Source of the DNA: Piscinibacter defluvii
GTDB lineage: Bacteria > Pseudomonadota > Gammaproteobacteria > Burkholderiales > Burkholderiaceae_C
Direction of reading: 5' to 3'
Length of the DNA: 64,000 nucleotides
NCBI RefSeq assembly: GCF_004011805.1
Contig: NZ_ML137196.1
Span: 799,401 to 863,400 of the forward strand
Shown here: positions 40,705 through 47,967 of the stretch, piece by piece
Position numbering within the stretch: the stretch's first letter is position 1
Layout of the letters: every line of letters begins with the position of its first letter
Program-made: the position numbers and the translations under genes
Notes under the pieces: generated by a model
What the model was told of the DNA's origin: nothing
Seen by the model: only the letters and a program-made list of their open reading frames with translations
Databases searched by the model: none

Positions 40705-40812
40705 CCCGCGCGGCCACGCCGACGCGACGATTCGTGTCGGGCTTGTATCGAAGCACTTACATTTCGGTCACGATTCGGCCGCTGCGGCCCGGCGGGCCGG
40801 CCGAAATGCGTC

Positions 40813-40846
40813 CGGCCATGTGCGGTTTGCCACACTCGCACGGCCG
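40813..40846. promoter_or_regulatory. Interrupted inverted repeat upstream of the third sigma-54-like site
   Basis: CGGCC-AT-GTGCG (40813-40824) and CGCACGGCCG (40837-40846) form a 10-bp inverted repeat with a 2-base bulge and 12-base centre. It lies about 60 bases upstream of the predicted start, so it could be an activator site or simply an RNA/DNA stem. The rest of 40705-40917 shows an AT-richer patch (40740-40770) but no gene. Confidence 0.35.
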
Positions 40847-40865
40847 TGAGCGGTCGCCAACGGCA

Positions 40866-40881
40866 TGGCACGCCGATTGCG
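40866..40881 (+). promoter_or_regulatory. Sigma-54-like promoter ahead of two small ORFs
   Basis: TGGCACG-CCGA-TTGCG matches the consensus TGGCACG-N4-TTGCW at all positions but the last, with GG-N10-GC spacing (40867-40868 and 40879-40880). Predicted start is near 40892, 26 bases before the first small ORF. Confidence 0.6.
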
Positions 40882-40917
40882 CTGGCATGGCCAACTGACC
40901 AGGACGTCGTTGAAACC

Positions 40918-41139
40918 ATGCCGCTGAGCCGCTCCACCCCCGCGCCCGTCCGCCGCCTCCGCCCCGCCGGCCCGCATTGCCGCGGCGGCGCGTCGTCGCT
41001 GCTGCGCCTTGCGCAGCCCGCCACGCCGCGCCTGCCCAAGGCGCCGGACCTGTCGGGCTGGATCAGCAAGGCGGCCGGCATGCTGGGCGTGGGCGAGCCG
41101 CGCTTCCCGGCCTTTGCTGCCAGCGAACTGAGCAGCTGA
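40918..41139 (+). CDS. Small ORF, 73 aa, unknown basic proline-rich protein
   Basis: Not recognised. The 73-residue product starts MPLSRSTPAPVRRLRPAGP and is rich in Pro, Arg and Ala, with one possible amphipathic stretch (LSGWISKAAGMLGVGEPRF). Nearly every codon ends in G or C, like neighbouring genes, which supports coding. The ribosome site is weak (AGGA about 15 bases upstream). It sits 26 bases after a predicted sigma-54 start and 28 bases before a second small ORF. Spurious translation in GC-rich DNA remains possible. Confidence 0.5.
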   Translation: MPLSRSTPAPVRRLRPAGPHCRGGASSLLRLAQPATPRLPKAPDLSGWISKAAGMLGVGEPRFPAFAASELSS

Positions 41140-41167
41140 GACGACCACCGAACGCAGCGAGGCCACC

Positions 41168-41332
41168 ATGCCGCCACGCACCCTGCCGAACACGCCGCGT
41201 GTGGTTACGCGGATCGCGCCCAAGGCGCCCGTGCTGAAGCCGACCGACGCCTCGCGGCCGTCGAAGGTGCTGCAGACCGGCCGTGCGCCCGAGCAGCTGT
41301 CCTTGTTCCTGCGCCCGAGCGGCGCACGCTGA
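41168..41332 (+). CDS. Small ORF, 54 aa, unknown basic protein
   Basis: Not recognised. The 54-residue product (MPPRTLPNTPRVVTRIAPK to LSLFLRPSGAR) is strongly basic, with Pro, Arg and Lys throughout and no membrane helix. GAGG lies 6 bases before the ATG, a better ribosome site than that of the first small ORF. Third positions are mostly G/C. A structured terminator begins 32 bases after the stop, so the two small ORFs look like one short transcription unit. Confidence 0.5.
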   Translation: MPPRTLPNTPRVVTRIAPKAPVLKPTDASRPSKVLQTGRAPEQLSLFLRPSGAR

Positions 41333-41363
41333 AAGGTTTTTGCGGACTGACACCTGTCCACCA

Positions 41364-41430
41364 GGGAAGCGGGCAATCCGGGGAGGTTGAGAGCGAGCCC
41401 CGGGCCACTGTCCCGCTTCCCTTTCTTTTT
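41364..41430 (+). terminator. Structured intrinsic terminator after the small-ORF unit
   Basis: Outer stem GGGAAGCGGG (41364-41373) pairs perfectly with CCCGCTTCCC (41412-41421). An inner stem CCGGGG (41378-41383) pairs with CCCCGG (41398-41403). The outer stem is followed at once by TTTCTTTTTT (41422-41431 region). The double-stem architecture with T-run is typical of an intrinsic terminator and also of the 3' end of a small RNA. Confidence 0.8.
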
Positions 41431-41461
41431 TCCGGTGTCGGCTCCCGACGGTGACTCGGTG

Positions 41462-41467
41462 AATACT
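41462..41467 (+). promoter_or_regulatory. -10-like box AATACT before the SulP gene
   Basis: AATACT, preceded by TG, lies 8 bases before the ATG with no Shine-Dalgarno. It lies downstream of the terminator, so the permease gene probably has its own near-leaderless transcript. Confidence 0.4.
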
Positions 41468-41475
41468 CGGCGCGC

Positions 41476-43155
41476 ATGCCCGCCGAACGCCTCCGCGACT
41501 ACTGCCGCAGCGCGCTGCGCGACGACCTCGTCGCCGGTTTCATCGTCGCGATCCTGCTGATCCCCCAGAGCCTGGCCTACGCCCTGCTCGCCGGCCTGCC
41601 GCCCGAGGTGGGCGTGTATGCCAGCCTGCTGCCGATGCTCGCCTACGCCGCGCTCGGATCCTCTCCGGTCAATTCGGTCGGGCCGGTGGCGGTGGTGGCG
41701 CTGATGACGATCCAGGCCGTGCAGCCGCTGGCCGCGCAGGGGGTGCCGGTGCAGCACGCCGCCCTGGTGCTGGCGGCCGAATCCGGGCTGTTGCTGGCCG
41801 CCGCGGCCCTGTTCAAGCTCGACGCGCTGGCAGCCCTGCTGTCGACCCCGGTGCTGCATGGCTTTTCCACGGGCGCCGCGCTGGCCATCACCTGCTCGCA
41901 GCTGCCCGCGCTGCTGGGCGGTGCGGCACAGGGCTCCACCGTGCCGCAGCTGCTGCAGTCGTGGTGGCAGGCGCCGCGCCACGGCCACCTCGCCACCGCC
42001 GCCTTCGGCGTGGCCGCACTGCTGCTGCTGCTGCTCGCGCGGCGCCATGCGCAGGCGCTGCTGCGCCGCCTGCTCGCCGCGCCGACGGCGGCATTGGCGG
42101 CGCGCTGCGCGCCGCTGCTGGTGATCGCACTGGCGATCGCGCTGGCCGCGGCGGTCGGCGCCGACGCGCGCGGCGTCGCGCTGGTCGGTCGCCTGCCGGA
42201 CTTCCACCTGCCGCTGGGCTGGCCGCCCCTGGACGCCGCGCTGTGGGCCGCCCTGCTGCCGGCCGCGCTGCCGCTCGCGCTGGTCACCTTCGTCAGCAGC
42301 CTGGCGGTCTCGGAAGGCCTGGCGCTGCGCCGGCGCGAGCAGGTCGATGCCCGCCGCGAACTCGCCGGGCTGGCCGCGGCCAACCTGGCGGCCGCCTGCG
42401 CGCAGGCGATGCCGGTGGGCGGCAGCTTCTCGCGCGGCGCGGTCAATGCCGAGGCGGGCGCGCGCACCCGCGCCGCCGGTGCCTGGTCGGCCCTGTTCAT
42501 GGCGCTGGCGGTGCTGCTGCTGGCGGCACCGCTGGCCTGGCTGCCCGAAGCGGTGCTGGCGGCGACCATCGTCGTCGCGGTGCTGGGCGTGGTCGAGTGG
42601 CGCGCCTTCGCCGAGGCCTGGCGCTACGCCCCGGCCGAGTTCGGGGTGATGCTGGTCGTCGCGCTGCTGACCCTGCTCGGCGGCGCACAGTGGGCGCTGG
42701 GCGCCGGCGTGGCGCTGTCGATCGGGCTGCTGCTGCAGCGCAGCGCCAACCCGCACGTGGCGCGCATCGGCCGGGTCGGCGACACCGAGCACTATCGCAA
42801 CGTCGACCGCCATGCGGTGCAGTGCACCCCCGGCGTGCTGGCGCTGCGCATCGACGAGAGCCTGCTGTTCACCAACGCGCGGCGCCTGACCGGCGTGGTG
42901 GACCACCACCTGGCCGCGCTGCCGGACACCCGGCGCGTGCTGCTGCAGATGTCGCCGGTGAACTCGATCGACTTCAGCGCCTACGAGGCGCTGCGCACGC
43001 TGCACGCGATGCTGGCCGAGCGCGGCATCCGGCTCGACCTGTCGGAGGTGAAGGGCCCGGTGATGGACCGGCTGCGCGCCGGCGGCTTCGAGGACTGGTT
43101 CCGCGGCCGGGTCTACCTCAGCCACCACCAGGGCATGGTGGACGCCGGCGAGTGA
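41476..43155 (+). CDS. SulP-family anion permease with STAS domain
   Basis: 559-residue inner-membrane transporter. The signature DLVAGFIVAILLIPQSLAYALLAGLPPEVGVYASLLP and NSVGPVAVVALMT identify SulP (sulfate, bicarbonate or other anion uptake). About 10-12 helices precede a C-terminal STAS domain (about 440-550, GVLALRIDESLLFTNARRL ... LDLSEVKGPVMDRL). No sulfate-assimilation genes nearby; the substrate is unassigned. Its stop abuts the convergent HDOD gene. Confidence 0.92.
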   Translation: MPAERLRDYCRSALRDDLVAGFIVAILLIPQSLAYALLAGLPPEVGVYASLLPMLAYAALGSSPVNSVGPVAVVALMTIQAVQPLAAQGVPVQHAALVLAAESGLLLAAAALFKLDALAALLSTPVLHGFSTGAALAITCSQLPALLGGAAQGSTVPQLLQSWWQAPRHGHLATAAFGVAALLLLLLARRHAQALLRRLLAAPTAALAARCAPLLVIALAIALAAAVGADARGVALVGRLPDFHLPLGWPPLDAALWAALLPAALPLALVTFVSSLAVSEGLALRRREQVDARRELAGLAAANLAAACAQAMPVGGSFSRGAVNAEAGARTRAAGAWSALFMALAVLLLAAPLAWLPEAVLAATIVVAVLGVVEWRAFAEAWRYAPAEFGVMLVVALLTLLGGAQWALGAGVALSIGLLLQRSANPHVARIGRVGDTEHYRNVDRHAVQCTPGVLALRIDESLLFTNARRLTGVVDHHLAALPDTRRVLLQMSPVNSIDFSAYEALRTLHAMLAERGIRLDLSEVKGPVMDRLRAGGFEDWFRGRVYLSHHQGMVDAGE

Positions 43156-43980
43156 CTACGCTGCCCGCTGACGCTCCACCGCGTTCTCGATCTGCTCCTG
43201 CACCTTGCGCGCGCCGCGCAGCACGAGCTGCGGGTCCAGGTCGGCCTGCGGCGCAACCTTCCCGGCCACCACGTCGAGCGTGTCCGGGTTGGTCATCAGC
43301 GCATGCGCCAGCGCCGACAGGGCGCAGATGGCGCGCCGCGGCAGCTGCATCGGCAGCTGCAGCGTGGCATTGACGATCACGTGGAAGCGCACGCTCGACA
43401 CGGCCGGCCCCGACAGGCCCCAGGTCTCGCACAGCGCGGCGCCGAGCGCATCGTGGCTGACGCCGAACTCGTCGTGCTCGAGCAGCAGCAGGTCCTCGTC
43501 GTTCGCGGCCGCCTTCAGCAGCGGCTTGTAGCGCTCCGGCGCGTGGCGGAACAGCACCGCCTTGCCGCATTCCTCGAACAGGCCGGCGGAATGTGCCGCC
43601 CAGGGGTCGACGCCCAGCGCCTGGCCGATGCGGCCCATCAGCAGGCCGCGCACCGCGGCGCGCTCCCACAGCGGGTCGAGCTCGGGCGCGGGCGGGAAGA
43701 CGGCACGCAGGCCCATCTCGAAGGTCACCGCCGCGACCTCGCGCGTGCCGAGGTAGGTGATGGCCTGCTGCACGCTCTGCACGCGGCCGGACAGGCCGTA
43801 CAGCGAGGAGTTGACCGCCTTCAGCACCGCCGAGGCGAGCGCCATGTCGCCGCTGACCAGGGCGCTGACCGACTGCAGGTTGACCTCCTCCTCGGCCAGC
43901 AGCAGCGAGAGCTTGACCAGCGAATCGGGCTGGGCGGGGATGTCGATGTTGAGTGAACGCAGTTCCTTGTCGACGGGCAT
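43156..43980 (-). CDS. HDOD-domain signalling protein
   Basis: 274-residue protein consisting essentially of one HDOD domain, a degenerate HD-type hydrolase fold used in signalling. The segments SLLLAEEEVNLQSVSALVSGDMALASAVLKAVNSSLYGLSGRVQSVQQAITYLG and AHSAGLFEECGKAVLF are typical. No GGDEF, EAL or receiver domain is attached. ATG at 43980 is chosen over very long low-complexity extensions upstream. Specific role unknown. Confidence 0.88.
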   Translation of the reverse strand: MPVDKELRSLNIDIPAQPDSLVKLSLLLAEEEVNLQSVSALVSGDMALASAVLKAVNSSLYGLSGRVQSVQQAITYLGTREVAAVTFEMGLRAVFPPAPELDPLWERAAVRGLLMGRIGQALGVDPWAAHSAGLFEECGKAVLFRHAPERYKPLLKAAANDEDLLLLEHDEFGVSHDALGAALCETWGLSGPAVSSVRFHVIVNATLQLPMQLPRRAICALSALAHALMTNPDTLDVVAGKVAPQADLDPQLVLRGARKVQEQIENAVERQRAA

Positions 43981-44075
43981 GGTGCACGCCTTTCGGCAGT
44001 CGTGGGGTCGCCGGGGCATCGTAGGCCGGCGGCGTTGCGGCGAACCGAGGAGAAACAGCGCGTTCGCGGTGCAGT

Positions 44076-44840
44076 TCACAGCCGCAGCGCGTCCCAGCCG
44101 GTCTTGGCGATCAGCGCCGCGACGACCAGGATGAACGCGCCGCGCACGAAGCCCGCGCCGTGGCGCAGGGCCAGCCGCGTGCCGACCAGGCTGCCGGCCA
44201 CGTTGGCCACCGCCAGGACCGCCGCGACATGCCACCACACATGCCCCTTGAGCGCCAGCAGCAGCAGCGCCGCGCCGTTGGTGGCGGTGTTCAGCAGCTT
44301 GGCGCTGGCCGAGGCGTGCAGGAAGTCGAAGCCGAGCAGGCGCACGAAGCCGAACACGAAGAAGCTGCCCGCACCCGGGCCGAAGAAGCCGTCGTAGAAG
44401 CCGACCGTCACGCCGATCGCGCCGGCCAGCGCAAGCTGCACGCCGCGCCGCGCCGACGGCGCGTGGTGCCGGCCCAGGTCCTTGCGGGCGAGGGTGTAGA
44501 GCAGCACCGCGGCCAGCACGACCGGCAGCGCCTTGCGCAGGCCGCCGGGGTCGACCTGCGTCAGCGCCCAGGCCCCGGCCAGGCTGCCGCACCAGGCGGC
44601 CAGCGCGGCCGGCAGCAGCACGGCCCAGGGCATCTGCACCCGGCGCGCGAACTGGCGCGTGGCCCAGGCCGTGCCCCAGATGCCGGTGGCCTTGTTGGTG
44701 CCCAGCAGCGTGGCGGCCGGCGCCTCGGGAAACACGCTGAACAGCGCCGGCACCAGCACCAGGCCGCCGCCGCCGACGATCGCGTCGACGCAGCCGGCGC
44801 CCAGCGCCGCCAAGGCGGCGATGGCGAGATCGAGCGACAA
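44076..44840 (-). CDS. TSUP-family (TauE/SafE) membrane permease
   Basis: 254-residue polytopic membrane protein of the sulfite exporter TauE/SafE (DUF81) family. Duplicated half-motifs are AGCVDAIVGGGGLVLVPAL with LLGTNKATGIWGT, and GFYDGFFGPGAGSFFVFGFV with KLLNTATNGAALLLLA. The start is TTG at 44840; no in-frame ATG or GTG occurs before an upstream stop. A 13-bp hairpin lies 22 bases before this start. Substrate unknown; often linked to sulfur or organosulfonate metabolism. Confidence 0.87.
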   Translation of the reverse strand: MSLDLAIAALAALGAGCVDAIVGGGGLVLVPALFSVFPEAPAATLLGTNKATGIWGTAWATRQFARRVQMPWAVLLPAALAAWCGSLAGAWALTQVDPGGLRKALPVVLAAVLLYTLARKDLGRHHAPSARRGVQLALAGAIGVTVGFYDGFFGPGAGSFFVFGFVRLLGFDFLHASASAKLLNTATNGAALLLLALKGHVWWHVAAVLAVANVAGSLVGTRLALRHGAGFVRGAFILVVAALIAKTGWDALRL

Positions 44841-44862
44841 GTCGGAGAGGAAGAAGTCGAAA

Positions 44863-44892
44863 GGGGCGCCGGTGGAGTCCCACCGGCGCCCC
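44863..44892. terminator. 13-bp hairpin, possible bidirectional terminator
   Basis: GGGGCGCCGGTGG (44863-44875) pairs perfectly with CCACCGGCGCCCC (44880-44892) around a 4-base loop. On the plus strand it is followed by TCGATTTTTG; on the minus strand by TTTCGACTTCTTCC. The minus-strand two-component operon ends at 45057, so it may terminate that operon; it also sits in any TSUP leader. Confidence 0.55.
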
Positions 44893-45056
44893 TCGATTTT
44901 TGCATCGGCCGCTGCTGCGGCCTGTCAGAGTGTCGCGACCTGCGGCAAGCCGCGGCGCGTTTCGAGTCTCCTCAGTCCCCCGCCGTGGCGAGGCCCCTGG
45001 GGGCCCGCTGCGAGTGGGCGAACTGTAGGCGGGTGGCCAGGGGGCCGCAGCAGGGC

Positions 45057-46592
45057 TTACCCTGAAGCTGGCAGCGGCAGCGTGAGCTGCACGGTTGTGC
45101 CTGCGCCGAGGTGACTGCTCACGTCGACCTGCCCGCCGTGCAACTCGACGATGCGCTTGACGATCGCGAGCCCAAGGCCCTTGCCGCCCTCGCCGGTGGC
45201 CGGCGCGACGCTGGCGCGGGCCTGGTAGAAGCGGTCGAACAGGTGCGGCAGGTCGGCCGCGGCGATGCCGGGCCCGGTGTCGGCCACGCGCACCGCGAGC
45301 TGCCCGGGCTCGCGCCGCGCCGCCAGCGTGATCGTGCAGCCGGCCCCGCCGTGCTTGAGCGCGTTGTCGACCAGATTGGCCACCGCGCGCTCGAACAGCT
45401 CGACGTCGACGTCGGCCGGCACCGGCTCGCCGTCGGCCGGCTCGTCGACGCGCAGCTGCACCTGCTGCGCGCGGGCGCGTTCGGCGAAGCGGGCGCGGAT
45501 CTGGTCGAGCAGCTCGACCACGTCGACCGGCTCGCGCTGCAGCGCATAGGCCGGCTCGTCGAGCCGCGCCAGCTCGCCGAGCGACTGCACGAGGCGCGCC
45601 GCATTGCGGCTGTTGCGCAGCGCCACCTCGACCAGGCGGCGCTCCTCGGCGCGCGCCGCGTCCTCGCCCCAGCGCTGCTGCAGCGTCTCGAGACAGGCCA
45701 CCGTCGCGGTCAGCGGCGAGCGCAGGTCGTGCGACAGGTTGCTCACGCCCTCGCGGCGGAAATGGTCGAGCCGGCGCAGCGCGGCCCATTGGCGGCGCAG
45801 GGTCTCCAGCATCATCGCGAAGGCGCCGGTCAGGCGGCCGAACTCGTCGCGCCCGGGCGGCGCGAGCAGCGCGGCCGGGGTGCGGCCGGGGTCCTCCTCC
45901 AGGCCCTGCGCCGACAGCTGCGCCACCGCCTCGGTGAGGCGACGCAGCGGCCGCGTGACGGCGGCGATGATCAGCGCCGCGAACAGCGAGGCCAGCGCGA
46001 CGATGCCGGCGATCGGCGCCAGCGTGGGCAGCGCCAGGCTGCCGCGCAGCGCGGCCCAGCGCGCCTCGGGCGTCTCGTCGGTGTGGCAGACGAGGTAGAG
46101 GTAGCCGGCCGCCTGCTCGCCGGGCCGGATCACGGCGCGGCGCAGCGGCCAGGCCGCGACCACGGCGTCGGCGTCCATGCGCTCGGGGTCGTCGCCCATC
46201 ACGTAGCCTTCGCCCCAGCGGGCCCGCCCGGCCCGGGCGCGCTCGACGGCCGCGCGCACCGGAGCGATCGCCACCTTGAAGCCCGGCGGCAGCTGCGCCT
46301 GTCCGGTGCTGGCCAGCACCAGGCCCTCGGCATCGAGCAGGTAGAGCTGGGTGTCCGGCTCGTAGAGCACGAGGCTGCGCAGCCAGTCGCGAAACTCGTC
46401 GGGGCGGCGCTGCTGCAGGTCGAGCAGGTCGTCGTAGGCGGCGGTGACCCGAGCCAGGAAGGCGTTGGCGCGCTGGAAGGTGGTCTCGTGCTCGAAGCGC
46501 TGGAAGCCGTACAGCACCGCGACCATCACGCCGAGCGCGGTGACCAGTCCGGTGGCCAGCACCGTGAGGGCGAGCTTGAGGCGGACGCTCAC
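45057..46592 (-). CDS. Sensor histidine kinase
   Basis: 511-residue membrane kinase. N-terminal helix (LALTVLATGLVTALGVMVAVLYGF), periplasmic sensor of about 150 residues, second helix (LAPIAGIVALASLFAALIIAAV), HAMP, HisKA with phosphoacceptor in SNLSHDLRSPLTATV, and ATPase domain (NLVDNALKHGG, DTGPGIAAADLPHLF, GKGLGLAIVKRI). GTG at 46592 lies 13 bases after the regulator stop and is preferred over a start inside that gene. Signal unknown. Confidence 0.9.
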   Translation of the reverse strand: MSVRLKLALTVLATGLVTALGVMVAVLYGFQRFEHETTFQRANAFLARVTAAYDDLLDLQQRRPDEFRDWLRSLVLYEPDTQLYLLDAEGLVLASTGQAQLPPGFKVAIAPVRAAVERARAGRARWGEGYVMGDDPERMDADAVVAAWPLRRAVIRPGEQAAGYLYLVCHTDETPEARWAALRGSLALPTLAPIAGIVALASLFAALIIAAVTRPLRRLTEAVAQLSAQGLEEDPGRTPAALLAPPGRDEFGRLTGAFAMMLETLRRQWAALRRLDHFRREGVSNLSHDLRSPLTATVACLETLQQRWGEDAARAEERRLVEVALRNSRNAARLVQSLGELARLDEPAYALQREPVDVVELLDQIRARFAERARAQQVQLRVDEPADGEPVPADVDVELFERAVANLVDNALKHGGAGCTITLAARREPGQLAVRVADTGPGIAAADLPHLFDRFYQARASVAPATGEGGKGLGLAIVKRIVELHGGQVDVSSHLGAGTTVQLTLPLPASG

Positions 46593-46605
46593 CGGACACC
46601 GCTCG

Positions 46606-47328
46606 TCATCGAGGAGGCTCGCGCATCTTGTAGCCCGCGCCACGCACCGTGAGGATCAGCTCGGGCCGCATCGGGTCGGCCTCGAGCTTGTTGCGCAGCC
46701 GGTTGATGTGGGTGGTGACGGTGTGCTCGTAGCCGTCGTGGCTGTAGCCCCAGACGGCGTCCAGCAGCTGGGTGCGCGAGAACACCAGGCCGGGGTGCGA
46801 CGCGAAGTGCAGCAGCAGGTCGAACTCCAGCGCGGTGAAGGCGATCTCGGCGCCGCGGTAGTGCACGCGGCGCTTGGCCGGCTCGATCTCCAGCTCGCCG
46901 TTGCGGATCAGCCGTGCCGGCCCGGCACCGGCCTGCTGCGCGGCCCGCAGCAGCTCGGCGCGGCGCAGCAGCGCCTTCACGCGCGCCAGCAGTTCGGCCA
47001 GCGAGAAGGGCTTGGTCAGGTAGTCGTCCGCGCCGAGCTCGAGGCCGAGCACGCGGTCGAGCTCGGTCGACTTGGCGGTCAGCATCAGGATCGGCGCAGC
47101 GCTGCCGCGTGCACGCAGCGCCTTGCAGACCTCCAGGCCGTCGAGCGCCGGCAGCATCAGGTCCAGCAGCAGCAGGTCGGCCGGGCGCTCGAGCTGGCGC
47201 GCCAGCGCCGCGGCGCCGTCGGCCACCGCGTCGACCGCGTAGCCGGCATTGCGCAGGTTCAGCACCAGCAGCTCGCGGATGTCGGCCTGGTCTTCGGCGA
47301 CGAGGATGGAGGCAGGTGCGCTCGACAT
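46606..47328 (-). CDS. OmpR-family response regulator
   Basis: 240-residue regulator. Receiver domain with acidic pocket AEDQ, phosphoacceptor Asp56 in LLLLDLMLP, Thr in LMLTAKS and Lys in LTKPF; the C-terminal winged helix ends HTVTTHINRLRNKLEADPMRPELILTVRGAGYKM. Followed by its kinase 13 bases downstream. A GACAAT box lies 7 bases before the ATG. Divergent from an ECF sigma gene. Confidence 0.94.
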   Translation of the reverse strand: MSSAPASILVAEDQADIRELLVLNLRNAGYAVDAVADGAAALARQLERPADLLLLDLMLPALDGLEVCKALRARGSAAPILMLTAKSTELDRVLGLELGADDYLTKPFSLAELLARVKALLRRAELLRAAQQAGAGPARLIRNGELEIEPAKRRVHYRGAEIAFTALEFDLLLHFASHPGLVFSRTQLLDAVWGYSHDGYEHTVTTHINRLRNKLEADPMRPELILTVRGAGYKMREPPR

Positions 47329-47335
47329 GGTCCCG

Positions 47336-47341
47336 ATTGTC
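47336..47341 (-). promoter_or_regulatory. -10-like box GACAAT before the response-regulator gene
   Basis: GACAAT on the minus strand ends 7 bases before the ATG with no Shine-Dalgarno. Same leaderless pattern as elsewhere in the window. Confidence 0.45.
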
Positions 47342-47457
47342 GGGCGCTGCGACGGCGTTCTTACAGCCTTGTGATCTGGCCGTGATCTTCGGTGAGCGGC
47401 GCGCGATCCGGGCCGGCCACAGTGGCCCCCATCGATTCACCGCCGCCGAGGACCCCC

Positions 47458-47964
47458 ATGAACGCCGCCGCTGCCGTGCCCTGGACCGAGATGTTCTCCC
47501 ACCGTGACGCGCTGGTGCGCTTCGCGCAGCGCCGCCTGCTTGACCCCACCCTGGCCGAGGACGTGGTGCACGACGTGTTCGAGGCCGTGCTGGCCGGCCG
47601 CGCCTCGTTCGCCGGCCGCTCGGCGCTGCGATCCTGGCTGACCGCCATCCTCAAGCACAAGATCGTCGACCTGGTGCGCCAGCGCGCCGGGGTCGAGAGC
47701 CTCGAGACCGCCGGCCCGGACGACGAGGACGGCGCACGCGAGATCGTCTGCCCGCATGCGCGCCCCGACGAGCTGGCCGAGCAGCGCGAGCGGCTCGCGC
47801 AGACGCTGGCGCGCATCGAGGCGCTGCCCGCCGGCTTGCGCGAGGTGGTGCAGCGCCGCGTGCTGCAGGACCAGGACAGCGCCGAGGTCTGCGCCGCGCT
47901 CGCGATCAGCGAGGACAACCTGTTCGTGCGCCTGCACCGGGCGCGCCGGCAGCTGCTGAACTGA
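47458..47964 (+). CDS. Orphan ECF-type sigma factor
   Basis: 168-residue sigma-70 family protein. Region 2: ALVRFAQRRLLDPTLAEDVVHDVFEAVL ... ALRSWLTAILKHKIVDLVRQ; region 4: RIEALPAGLREVVQRRVLQDQDSAEVCAALAISEDNLFVRLHRARRQLL. No anti-sigma gene adjoins it: the next gene is convergent, ending 3 bases away. Region 4 ends abruptly at the last helix. Regulation unknown. Confidence 0.9.
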   Translation: MNAAAAVPWTEMFSHRDALVRFAQRRLLDPTLAEDVVHDVFEAVLAGRASFAGRSALRSWLTAILKHKIVDLVRQRAGVESLETAGPDDEDGAREIVCPHARPDELAEQRERLAQTLARIEALPAGLREVVQRRVLQDQDSAEVCAALAISEDNLFVRLHRARRQLLN

Positions 47965-47967
47965 GGT

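Noticed and set aside
40740..40775. AT-rich patch with repeated CGATTCG considered as an attachment site or origin
   Set aside because: Only two short copies and no integrase, tRNA or replication gene nearby.
40918..41139. Small ORF extended upstream to an ATG at 40846
   Set aside because: The extension would begin upstream of the predicted sigma-54 start; the ATG at 40918 fits the promoter better.
40768..43128. 786-codon frame antisense to SulP and the small ORFs
   Set aside because: Repetitive Gln/Arg/His/Gly composition, no recognisable domain, and it runs through the terminator.
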